DNA from: Sphingobium yanoikuyae
Lineage (GTDB): Bacteria; Pseudomonadota; Alphaproteobacteria; Sphingomonadales; Sphingomonadaceae
DNA: 64,000 bases
Direction of reading: 5' to 3'
Assembly: GCF_013001025.1 (NCBI RefSeq)
Contig: NZ_CP053021.1
Coordinates: 2,570,001 to 2,634,000, forward strand
Part shown: one piece after another, positions 1-7,910 of the stretch
Layout: each line of letters starts with the position of its first letter
Numbering within the stretch: the stretch's first letter is position 1
The notes under the pieces: generated by a model
The model's database searches: none
Seen by the model: only the letters and a program-made list of their open reading frames with translations
Told to the model about the DNA's origin: nothing
Position numbers and translations under genes: made by a program

Positions 1-1
1 C

Positions 2-1549
2 GACGACATATCGGGGCTGCGCCTGATCGCGCGGATCGTGCCGCAGCCTGATCTCGACATATCGGCGCTGCTCACCTGGCAGCATCGCCGCATTGCCGAT
101 GCCTCCTCCTGGTTCCAGTCGCTCGGCCCCTATCGCACCGATCGCTATTTCGCCGCGCCCACCACCCATGACTTCCTGATGGGGCGGCTCAAGATCGGCT
201 ATGGCGGCGGTCCGGTCCGCCTGACCAGCATCACCGCCGCCTATCGCTGGTCGCTCGACCGGCGTTATGATCGGACCAACGCCACCTTGTTGCAGGGGCA
301 GGATCCCGAAGCCTGCCAACGCTATTTCGGGCTCGACAGTCCGTCCTGCGATCCGGCGCAGACGCAGCAGTTCGCCGATTATGCCGCCGGCCTCGCGCCG
401 TCGCTGCTGCATATTCCGATCGTGTCGACCCGCATCCTGCAGGAATTGCGCCTGGGCCATGACAATGCCCATGGGCTGGGCTGGGTGGCGGGCGTGCTGA
501 TCGATCATCGGAGCGAGCGGCTGCGCAGCGAACTCTCCTCCTACAGCGGTGATCCCGATGTGACCGGCGAACTGTTCGGCGCCCGCCGGCTGGCGATCAG
601 CCGAGACCAGGCGGCGCTGTTCGGCACCCTCTCCTATCGCGAGGATGATCTGCTGGTCTCGCTCGGCCTGCGCTATGACGATTATCGCGTCGCGTCGCAG
701 AATGACGTGGTCGTGCCCAACCTGCTCAGCGGATCGATCGACTCCTGGCCGCGCACCGTCAGCCGCTCGGGCGGGCTCAGCACCCGCGTCCATATCGACC
801 TGCCGATCGCGCCGGGCGCCAGCTGGCATACCCAGCTGACGCGCAGCATCCGGCCGGGCGGGGTCAATACGGCCTCGGTATTGCTGCCCGACCGGCGCAC
901 CTATGATGGCGACAGCTTGTGGGGCGCTGAACTGGGCTTCAACCTGCATCTCTGGCGCGACAGCGAGATGACGCTGACCGCCTATATGAACGACTGGCGC
1001 GACATGCAGTATCGGGCGCTGTCGGAAAATCGCTCGCACGCCTATCTGGTCAATGTCGGCAATGCGATGATCCTGGGCACCGAGTTCGAACTGGTCGCCC
1101 GGCCGCTGCCGGGCCTGACCGCCCGACTGGAAGCCAGCCTGATCCGCGCCGACCTGACCCGCGTCTCCGACGCCGCTCCGCTGGTCGGCGGCGCCGACAA
1201 GGGCGACAGCATCCCCTTCGTGCCGCATCGCCGGTTGCAGGCCAGCCTGGCGCGCAGCTGGTCGGTCGGCGGCCATGGCCAGCTGACGGTCGAGGGCGAC
1301 TGGCAATATCAGTCGGGTTCCTGGTCCACCTTCACCCGCGAGGATCCCGATTTCGTCGAGACCTCCGGCTTCTCACTGTTCGGCGCGGGGGTTAGCTGGC
1401 GCCGTGAACGGACCAGCCTGTCGCTGCGCGCGCGCAATATTTTCAACCGCGTCGCGAATTTGCGCGCGGTGACTAACGGATATGGGGTCGGTCAAACGTT
1501 CAGTTCAGGACCGCGATCGATCCTGCTGAGCTGGGACCGGCATTGGTGA
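2..1549 (+). CDS. TonB-dependent receptor, C-terminal part (cut by left edge)
   Basis: This is the C-terminal 515 residues of an outer-membrane TonB-dependent receptor; the frame is open to the left edge, so the true start lies outside the window. What remains is beta-barrel: alternating polar/hydrophobic strands, Arg- and Tyr-rich turns, and a last strand ending in aromatic Trp, as is usual for barrel insertion. A pair of cysteines about 15 residues apart in one loop (encoded near 311 and 348) could form an extracellular disulfide. The stop is followed 58 bp later by a FecI-type sigma factor and then a FecR, so this is probably the receptor that signals to that pair. The substrate cannot be read from the barrel alone. 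The plug domain and any N-terminal signalling domain are not visible. Confidence 0.85.
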   Translation, partial: DDISGLRLIARIVPQPDLDISALLTWQHRRIADASSWFQSLGPYRTDRYFAAPTTHDFLMGRLKIGYGGGPVRLTSITAAYRWSLDRRYDRTNATLLQGQDPEACQRYFGLDSPSCDPAQTQQFADYAAGLAPSLLHIPIVSTRILQELRLGHDNAHGLGWVAGVLIDHRSERLRSELSSYSGDPDVTGELFGARRLAISRDQAALFGTLSYREDDLLVSLGLRYDDYRVASQNDVVVPNLLSGSIDSWPRTVSRSGGLSTRVHIDLPIAPGASWHTQLTRSIRPGGVNTASVLLPDRRTYDGDSLWGAELGFNLHLWRDSEMTLTAYMNDWRDMQYRALSENRSHAYLVNVGNAMILGTEFELVARPLPGLTARLEASLIRADLTRVSDAAPLVGGADKGDSIPFVPHRRLQASLARSWSVGGHGQLTVEGDWQYQSGSWSTFTREDPDFVETSGFSLFGAGVSWRRERTSLSLRARNIFNRVANLRAVTNGYGVGQTFSSGPRSILLSWDRHW

Positions 1550-1607
1550 TGCGGGTCGCCGGGGCGGCCCGCAAGGGGTTTGAAAGCGCGGACAAGGGGT
1601 TTCGGGG

Positions 1608-2141
1608 TTGAACCGTCTATCAGGATCGTCGTTGCCGCAACCGGGCGGGGCGGAAAACAGGGCGACCGACTATTCCGCCTATATCCCGGCGCTGCGCCGC
1701 TATTTTGCCCGCCGCGTCACCAGCGCCCATATCGTCGATGACCTGGTGCAGGACGTGATGCTGCGCATGCATGTGCGCCAGTCGCCCGACGGCATCGACA
1801 ATCTGGAAGGCTATATCTTCCGCACCGCGTCCAGCGTATTGCGCGATCAGGCGCGGCGCGATCAGGTCCGTCATGCCAAGGGGCATGATGAACTGACGGA
1901 AAAGGATCATCCTGCTGAGGAACGGACCGCCGACCGCGTCTTACAGGCAAGGGAAGAGATCGCCCAGGTCGTCCGCGCGCTGGAAGAGCTGCCGGAACGG
2001 ACCCGCGACATCTTCCTGATGCGGCGCTACGAAGGGCTGGCCTATGGCGATATTGCAGAAAGGCTGGGCATTTCGGTGAGCGCGATCGAGAAACATGTCG
2101 CCAAGGCCGTCGCGCATATCGCCCGGCGCATGGCACGATAG
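1608..2141 (+). CDS. ECF RNA polymerase sigma factor, FecI type
   Basis: A 177-residue extracytoplasmic-function sigma factor that should direct RNA polymerase to receptor or uptake promoters when released by its FecR partner. Sigma region 2 lies at about residues 25-90, with the DDLVQDVMLRMH segment followed by the NLEGYIFRTA block. Region 4 lies at about 125-175, with LPERTRDIFLMRRYEGL and the helix-turn-helix around YGDIAERLGISVSAIEKHV. The start used is TTG at 1608; no ATG or GTG lies close upstream in frame and the Shine-Dalgarno is only a G-rich run, so the start is moderately uncertain. It sits between the receptor and FecR, 15 bp before the latter, consistent with one transcript. Confidence 0.9.
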   Translation: MNRLSGSSLPQPGGAENRATDYSAYIPALRRYFARRVTSAHIVDDLVQDVMLRMHVRQSPDGIDNLEGYIFRTASSVLRDQARRDQVRHAKGHDELTEKDHPAEERTADRVLQAREEIAQVVRALEELPERTRDIFLMRRYEGLAYGDIAERLGISVSAIEKHVAKAVAHIARRMAR

Positions 2142-2156
2142 GATAGCGGTCACTTC

Positions 2157-3224
2157 ATGACCCAGGACGGGGACGACCCCTTCGACATCGCCGCCGCCCA
2201 TTGGGCGCGGTTGCAGTCCGGCACGGCGACATCCGCCGAGCGGGCGGCGATCGCCGCCTGGTGCGACGCGGCCCCGGCGCATCGCGCGGCCATGGCCGCG
2301 GTCGAGCGCGGCTGGGACGTCGCCGGCGCTGCGAAACAGGATGATGCGATCGCGGCGATGCTCGCCCAGATGCAGGCGCGCCAGAGCGAAGCTTCCGCCC
2401 CCTTGGCCAGCCGCCGCCCGTGGCGCGCGGCCTTGCTGGCAGCCTCGCTGACCGCGCTGCTGGCGGTGCCGGCGACGCTCTGGTTCACCAGCCGGCCTGC
2501 CGACCATCCCGTGCCGCCTGCCCTGTCCGGCGAACAGGTGGCGCAGGCTGCGGGCACGCGCCTGTTCAGCCCGGCCGGCCGCCGCCGCAATATCCAGCTG
2601 CCCGATGGTTCGCGCGTGATCCTGGACGCCGACAGTGCGATCCGCTTCGCCTTCTCCACCGACAAGCGGGCGGTCGCGCTGGAGACGGGCCGCGCCTATT
2701 TCGCCGTTCAGAAGGACAAGAGCCGCCCCTTCAGCGTATCGGCCGGCAAGCTCACGGCCACGGCGGTCGGCACCGCCTTCGACGTGTCGCGCCTTTCGGG
2801 CCGGGAACAGGTGACCACCACCGAGGGGCTTGTCCGCGTCGTGACGGCTGCGGCAACCCACAATGGCAGCCGCGCCACCCTGTTGCCCGCCGGCATGCGC
2901 CTGACCCAGAAGGATCAGAGCGTTTCGGTCGACCCGGTCGACGTGACCCGCGAAAGCGCCTGGCGCGACGGGCGCATCGTCTTCACCGGCCGCTGCCTGT
3001 CCGACGTCGCGGCGGAAATGAACCGCTATGGCTCGGGCCGGCTGGAGGTGAAGGAGGATGCCGCGCATATCGCCATCAGCGGTGTGTTCGACATCGACAA
3101 TGCCGATGGCCTGGCCGAAGCGCTGGAGCAACAGGGGCTGGTGCATGTAGCACGTAGCGCCGACCGGATCGTCCTGACCCGCGGCGACCAGATCATCCCC
3201 GGCGACTGCGCCGTCCGGGGCTGA
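2157..3224 (+). CDS. FecR family anti-sigma factor / transmembrane sensor
   Basis: A 355-residue inner-membrane regulator. The N-terminal cytoplasmic DUF4880-type segment (about residues 5-50, DIAAAHWARLQSG, then AAIAAWCDAAPAHRAAM) should bind the sigma factor encoded just upstream. One membrane helix follows at about 93-113. The periplasmic FecR domain at about 130-240 contains LPDGSRVILDADS and GTAFDV motifs. The C-terminal STN-like segment (about 265-340) would contact the TonB receptor. The order receptor, sigma, FecR on one strand supports a surface-signalling unit. A strong hairpin lies in the 42 bp before the convergent peptidase gene. Confidence 0.92.
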   Translation: MTQDGDDPFDIAAAHWARLQSGTATSAERAAIAAWCDAAPAHRAAMAAVERGWDVAGAAKQDDAIAAMLAQMQARQSEASAPLASRRPWRAALLAASLTALLAVPATLWFTSRPADHPVPPALSGEQVAQAAGTRLFSPAGRRRNIQLPDGSRVILDADSAIRFAFSTDKRAVALETGRAYFAVQKDKSRPFSVSAGKLTATAVGTAFDVSRLSGREQVTTTEGLVRVVTAAATHNGSRATLLPAGMRLTQKDQSVSVDPVDVTRESAWRDGRIVFTGRCLSDVAAEMNRYGSGRLEVKEDAAHIAISGVFDIDNADGLAEALEQQGLVHVARSADRIVLTRGDQIIPGDCAVRG

Positions 3225-3227
3225 TCC

Positions 3228-3257
3228 AAAAAAAACGGGGCGTCCGATGACGCCCCG
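3228..3257 (-). terminator. Rho-independent terminator of the M14 peptidase gene
   Basis: A 9-bp perfect stem (CGGGGCGTC, loop CGAT, GACGCCCCG) at 3236-3257. Read on the minus strand it is followed by eight T residues (the A run at 3228-3235), a classic intrinsic terminator for the minus-strand series. On the plus strand the same hairpin may slow read-through from fecR but has only a weak T tract. Confidence 0.85.
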
Positions 3258-3266
3258 CTCCTTTCC

Positions 3267-5999
3267 TTATTTCCGATCGGCCGCGCCATAGAGCAGCGCG
3301 TTGAACAGGAATTTGAACGTGCCATAGGATTGAGCGCGCTGCGCCACTTCCGGCCCCATCACCAGCAGCTTGCCCTTGCCGACATCGACATCGGCGACGG
3401 CAATCGTGCCGGCCAGCTTCTCCTGTCCCACGGCCCAGCCGCTGCGCAGCAGATCGCGGCCCTCGAACCAGGACACCTGGCCATAGGGGGTGGCATTCGC
3501 CGTCACGAAGGTCTGCGAGCGGTTGAAGAACATGTCCACCTGATCGGGCAGGCCATAGGCCAGCGGCTGGCGGTTATCGACGCGCGCGCGCAGGATCGAT
3601 CCGGGGATGAAGAAGCTCTTGGTGTCGAGCGGCTTCATCGTCCCCTCCACCTCGCGGGACAATGCAGGCTTGAGCGGCGTGCCGAGCAGGTCGATGAAGC
3701 GGGCCGAATTGCCGATCGCCACCACCGCGCCGCCATTGCGGGCGAAGTCCGCGACCGCCGGCACCGTCTTGGCATCGGTCAGGTCGCCCAGCATCGGCAC
3801 GAACTCGGCCGGCGTATCCTTGACGTCCGGCTGCTTGCCGGCGCGCGCCATTCCCCAGGCCCCGCTCGGCGGCAACGCGCCGTCGGCGAACAGCAGCACA
3901 TCATAGTCCTTGGCCAGATTGCCCGCATCCAGACGCTTGGCATAGACCGGCGCGAACGGGAATTCGAACTTCTCCAGCAGGAAGCGGGTCCATCCGGTCG
4001 GGATATTGCCGCCATAGCGATCGACCAGGCCGATGCGCAGGGGTTTGAGCGCAATGCGCTCACCCTGCGGCGCGGCGTCGAGCGCATGAGCGGTCAGGCC
4101 CAGCTGCGTCACCGCGTCGCCGACGATCTTCTGCGCGCCGGCCGATGCCGGGATCCAGATCGCGCCGGCCTGCATCGCCTCGCCATCGGCGCTCACCGCC
4201 TGCTTCAACCAGGCCGGACGCACGCCGGCCTTCAACAGGCGGTTGGTCAGGATGAAGCTGTTGTTGCTTTCATGGCCGACGATCCAGCCCGCCTTGCCCT
4301 GCCCCACGATCCGGCCGGGCGGCGGCGCCAGCAGATCGGGGACCGGGGTAAAATGCTGGTCCAGCCCGTCGAGCAGCCGGTCGAAGCCGATCCCCATCTG
4401 ATAGGCCAAAGTATAGCCGGTAATGTCATAGGGCGCCTTGGGCGGGCCGCCGGGGAAATCCGTATCGTGCGGATGGTCCTGCGGCTCGAACATGTCGATC
4501 ACATGCGGGCGATAGGCCTGATCGGTGCGCACGATATAGGAACCGGCGGCATAGTTTTTGCCGCCCGCCTGGAACGGCGCGTCGGCCCGCTCCACCTCGA
4601 CGCCATTCTTGATAAGCGCGTTGAGGAAGGCGATCGCGGTCGGCATGTCGCGCTGGTCGGCGGGGATGATGTAAGCGCGCGGATCGCGCTCGGCCGGGGC
4701 CTGCAGCATCGTCTTGTAGAGGCCGGGATCGACCTTCTTGGGGCCGCGCCCTTCGTCGAGCGCCTTGGCATTGGCCAGCCGGTCGACCTTGGACGGGGTG
4801 ATGGTCCAGCCATCCCTGCTGCCCTTCTCGATGCTGTTGGCGCCCATCTTCCAGATGTTGAACAACAGCCGCTCGCGATTGCGCGAGGCATAGTCGATGA
4901 CGGCACGGTCCAGCGTCCACTGATAGTCGAGCGAATCCTGCAAATGCCAGTCGCGCGGGCCGATCGGCATCATCTCGTCGCCGCGCGGCAACTGGGTCGA
5001 TGGCACCAGCGGGATCTTCGCCGGGGTCGGCCCGCCGATGATCTCGGTCAGCAGGCCGATGCTGTTGTGGAAATAGGCGACCGATCGTTCCATGCCATTG
5101 TGCCAGGTCGAATAGGGCGCCGCGCTGCGCGTGCCGGACCCGGCCTTGCCCTCGGAAATCAGGCGCGAATGCATGGCGAAGCCGACTTCGTTGAGCTGCG
5201 CCATGACGATCGGGTCATAATTGAAATTGAACGGATCGCGGAACGGCGGCACGAACACCACCATGCCCTCCGGCCCGGTCTGATGCTGGTTGTAGACGAT
5301 CTGCGGATACCATTGGCGGAACAGCACCCGATTGACATTCTCGGTCTCGGGCATCGCCGCCATGAAGCTGTCGCGGTTATTATCGTGGCCGATATATTTC
5401 TGGTAGAGGCGCGGCAGCGTCGCCATCTCGCGCTTCTTGGGGTCGGCCGAGCGCATATACCAGTTGGCGACCAGTTCCATGCCGTCGGGATTGTCATGCG
5501 CGAACAGGATGATGCAGTCGTCCAGCATGCGCATCGTTTCCGGGTCCGACTGGGTCAGCATCCGGTAGAGCACCTGGATCTGCCCCTGCGACGTCACCGT
5601 TTCGGTCGCATGCATGCCCGCGTCGATCCAGACCACTGCCTTGCCCTGCGCCGCCAGCATGCGCGCCTGCGCCTCGTCCACGCCATGGGCGCGGGCCAGT
5701 TTCTCGGCAATGGCGCGATACTCGTCGAGCTTGGCCAGGTTCGCGGGCGAGGAGACGATTGCCATCCACTGGCTGCGCCCTTCCGCGCTCTTGCCGATGT
5801 CGACCAGCTTCATCCGGTCGCTCTGGGTCGCCAGCTTCTGGAGATAGGCCTCATATTCGCTGTAGTTGGCGAGATAATAGTCGGTCCCCGGCGGCTGCTT
5901 GAAGAAGCGCTCGGGCGGCGTCGGCGTGCTGGTCTGGGCCGCAGCGGGAACTGCCTGCAACAGCAGCGCGCCCGACAGGAAAAGCCAATGGGGTTTCAT
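3267..5999 (-). CDS. Exported M14-family zinc carboxypeptidase
   Basis: A 910-residue exported metallocarboxypeptidase. The start at 5999 gives a good signal peptide (MKPHWLFLSGALLL...AAAQ, cleavage near residue 22); an in-frame upstream extension to 6122 lacks this and overlaps the next gene. Zinc ligands are H130 and E133 in the HATE motif, with the third His in YNQHQTG. The NNRD motif (substrate-carboxylate binding) and LTEII (catalytic Glu region) are also present. The roughly 500-residue C-terminal part, which includes a GATase1-like fold signature (LLFADGALPP), is typical of large bacterial M14 members. It is the last gene of a minus-strand series that also encodes an amidohydrolase, a met-zincin and a TonB receptor, and so is probably periplasmic peptide trimming. 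Confidence 0.93.
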   Translation of the reverse strand: MKPHWLFLSGALLLQAVPAAAQTSTPTPPERFFKQPPGTDYYLANYSEYEAYLQKLATQSDRMKLVDIGKSAEGRSQWMAIVSSPANLAKLDEYRAIAEKLARAHGVDEAQARMLAAQGKAVVWIDAGMHATETVTSQGQIQVLYRMLTQSDPETMRMLDDCIILFAHDNPDGMELVANWYMRSADPKKREMATLPRLYQKYIGHDNNRDSFMAAMPETENVNRVLFRQWYPQIVYNQHQTGPEGMVVFVPPFRDPFNFNYDPIVMAQLNEVGFAMHSRLISEGKAGSGTRSAAPYSTWHNGMERSVAYFHNSIGLLTEIIGGPTPAKIPLVPSTQLPRGDEMMPIGPRDWHLQDSLDYQWTLDRAVIDYASRNRERLLFNIWKMGANSIEKGSRDGWTITPSKVDRLANAKALDEGRGPKKVDPGLYKTMLQAPAERDPRAYIIPADQRDMPTAIAFLNALIKNGVEVERADAPFQAGGKNYAAGSYIVRTDQAYRPHVIDMFEPQDHPHDTDFPGGPPKAPYDITGYTLAYQMGIGFDRLLDGLDQHFTPVPDLLAPPPGRIVGQGKAGWIVGHESNNSFILTNRLLKAGVRPAWLKQAVSADGEAMQAGAIWIPASAGAQKIVGDAVTQLGLTAHALDAAPQGERIALKPLRIGLVDRYGGNIPTGWTRFLLEKFEFPFAPVYAKRLDAGNLAKDYDVLLFADGALPPSGAWGMARAGKQPDVKDTPAEFVPMLGDLTDAKTVPAVADFARNGGAVVAIGNSARFIDLLGTPLKPALSREVEGTMKPLDTKSFFIPGSILRARVDNRQPLAYGLPDQVDMFFNRSQTFVTANATPYGQVSWFEGRDLLRSGWAVGQEKLAGTIAVADVDVGKGKLLVMGPEVAQRAQSYGTFKFLFNALLYGAADRK

Positions 6000-6041
6000 G
6001 CAATCTCTCCAGATATCTGGTCGTAAGCGGGCAGAAAGAGG

Positions 6042-6070
6042 AAAGGGCGCGATGCTCGATCGCGCCCTTT
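6042..6070 (-). terminator. Intercistronic hairpin between amidohydrolase and M14 peptidase genes
   Basis: A 12-bp perfect inverted repeat (AAAGGGCGCGAT, 5-nt loop, ATCGCGCCCTTT) lies in the 89 bp between the stop of the amidohydrolase and the start of the peptidase. On the minus strand the downstream bases are pyrimidine-rich (CCTCTTTC) but lack a long T run. It may be a leaky terminator or an mRNA 3'-end stabiliser. Confidence 0.65.
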
Positions 6071-6088
6071 GAAATAGGCCGTCAGCCC

Positions 6089-7885
6089 TTAGTAGAAGCG
6101 GACATTGTCGATCTGCAACCACATGCGCTTGCCGGGACCGCGCGATCCGCCGAACTCGACCTGGGTGATGCCGTCACCGGTGAAGGCCGGGCCGACCTTG
6201 CCGCGCCGCTCGACCGGCTTGAACTGGTTGAACGGCACCTCGACCGCAGCCCAGCCCGCGCCGCCCTGCACCTGCGCTTCCCAGACGCCGTCTAGGCCAT
6301 TCAGGCGAACGGTATAGGCGCCGTCGCCCTTCAGCTCGAAGCGCAGGCCCTTATAGCCGCTGATCTTCGCCGGGGTGATCGACCCGCGGCTCAGCGGAAT
6401 GGCAAAGCCGGCATAGGCCGCTTCCTTGACCGCCATGCGCGCCGACAGCGACAGCGCCTTGCCGCCCTCGTCGCGCGGCACCGTCTGGGTGATCTCGACC
6501 GACCGGTCGATGCCGCCATCGGGCGTGTCGACGCGCAGCGTGTCGATCGACGAGCGGCGATCGTCGCGCTCGAAATCGTCGATCAGCGCAGGCACGCTGA
6601 TCGAGGGCAGACGGTCGGTCTTGTTGGCGGCGGGCAGCGCCGGGGCGCCGGCGCCATAGGCCAGCTTGCCGTCGATCAGCACCTGCGACACCTTGTAGAC
6701 ATCCTTGATGTTGGTCCAGGGGGTGCCGTCGATCAGCACGATGTCGGCGCGCTTGCCGACCGCGATGGTGCCGCGATCGGCATCGATGCGCATGATCTTC
6801 GCGCTGGTCTGGGTGCCGGCGACCAGCGCCTGGCTGGGCGTCAGGCCGGCCTGTACCAGCAATTCCATCTCGTGCAGGGTCGACGGACCATGCGGCGTGC
6901 CCGGCATGCCCGCATCGGTGCCCAGCGCGATCGGCACGCCGGCATCGAACAGTGCCTTCACATTGCCCAGCGCAAAGCCGAACTTGCGGAATGTCTGCTT
7001 CAGGCGCGGATCGTCCGCCTTCACGTCGCCGCGCTTATAGGGATCATAGACCGCCAGCGTCGGCGCCATAGCCATGCCGCTCTGCTTGATCGCGGCGACT
7101 TCCTCGGCGGTGATCGGCCGGTCCTGCAGGCCATGGGCCAGCGAATCCACGCCCGCCCGCGCCGCGACCAGGCCGCGATCGACGGTGACGGTGTGGGTCA
7201 GCACCGGCCAGTTCTGGACATGCGCCGCATCGACCGTGGCCTTCAGCGTCCATTCGTCCATGCTGGTATTGTCGGGCGACACGCCATAGCGCCAGCCGTC
7301 GGAGAAGATCTTCACCAAATCGGGCTGATAGGGCACCAGGCTTTCGATCGCGGCCTTGCCGGCGGCGGGGGTGTTGACCCAGATGGTGGTGGCCTGATCG
7401 GCCCAGTCGGCGCCATGGCCGCCGGGCGTGCTGATCCGCGCGGCAAAGCGGACATGGGGGGCGTTCATCTGGCCCAGCCAGGCGCGCAGCGGCGCGAACG
7501 CCTCGGGCGCTTCGTTGAAATCATTCACCGTGGTCACGCCGGCCGCGACATAGGCATTGGCGATCTGCGGGAAGGTGCTGGGGCTGCCGCCGGCTGTCCA
7601 ATGGGTATGGACGTCGAAGAATCCGGGCAGCAGCGCCTTGCCCTTGGCGTTGATGACCCTGGCGCCGCGCGGCACCTTCACATCGGCGCCAACGGCGGTG
7701 ATGCGGCCATCCTGGATAAGCACGGTGCCGGGCGCGGGCGCCGCGCCGGTGCCGTCGAAAATGGTCGCGCCGACGATGGCGACCGTGCCGCCATCGGCCG
7801 GGGCCGAGACGGAGGCGGCGGAATGCAGCGCGATCGGCAGGGCGATGGCCGAGGCCAGCAGAGCAGTGACAACAGATTTACGCAT
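6089..7885 (-). CDS. Exported amidohydrolase with C-terminal CIA30-like domain
   Basis: A 598-residue exported protein with two parts. After a signal peptide (to about residue 28), residues 30-420 form a metal-dependent amidohydrolase of the imidazolonepropionase/prolidase-like branch: HTH metal ligands H93/H95, the DLVKIF lysine that is usually carboxylated, later histidines in VLTHTV and SLAHG, and the LGTDAG aspartate. From about 430 to the end there is a CIA30 (complex I intermediate-associated protein 30)-like beta-sandwich: DDFERDDRRSS, GLRFELKGDG and the terminal LQIDNVRFY. The role is probably hydrolysis of dipeptides or cyclic amides in the periplasm, with the sandwich binding a ligand or partner. 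The gene lies 25 bp downstream of the metalloprotease gene, consistent with co-transcription. Confidence 0.9.
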   Translation of the reverse strand: MRKSVVTALLASAIALPIALHSAASVSAPADGGTVAIVGATIFDGTGAAPAPGTVLIQDGRITAVGADVKVPRGARVINAKGKALLPGFFDVHTHWTAGGSPSTFPQIANAYVAAGVTTVNDFNEAPEAFAPLRAWLGQMNAPHVRFAARISTPGGHGADWADQATTIWVNTPAAGKAAIESLVPYQPDLVKIFSDGWRYGVSPDNTSMDEWTLKATVDAAHVQNWPVLTHTVTVDRGLVAARAGVDSLAHGLQDRPITAEEVAAIKQSGMAMAPTLAVYDPYKRGDVKADDPRLKQTFRKFGFALGNVKALFDAGVPIALGTDAGMPGTPHGPSTLHEMELLVQAGLTPSQALVAGTQTSAKIMRIDADRGTIAVGKRADIVLIDGTPWTNIKDVYKVSQVLIDGKLAYGAGAPALPAANKTDRLPSISVPALIDDFERDDRRSSIDTLRVDTPDGGIDRSVEITQTVPRDEGGKALSLSARMAVKEAAYAGFAIPLSRGSITPAKISGYKGLRFELKGDGAYTVRLNGLDGVWEAQVQGGAGWAAVEVPFNQFKPVERRGKVGPAFTGDGITQVEFGGSRGPGKRMWLQIDNVRFY

Positions 7886-7910
7886 GGGACTTCCCCCTCA
7901 AAGGCAATGA

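Noticed and set aside
1608..3224. A lasso-peptide type cluster, since sphingomonad lasso clusters also carry FecI/FecR and TonB receptors
   Set aside because: No precursor, B/C maturation proteins or isopeptidase were found nearby; the hydrolases are M14, met-zincin and amidohydrolase.
3330..6026. An 898-residue plus-strand open frame antisense to the M14 peptidase gene
   Set aside because: High-GC shadow frame: low-complexity Arg/Gly/His/Gln-rich composition, no domain, no ribosome site, and complete overlap with a clear exported enzyme.
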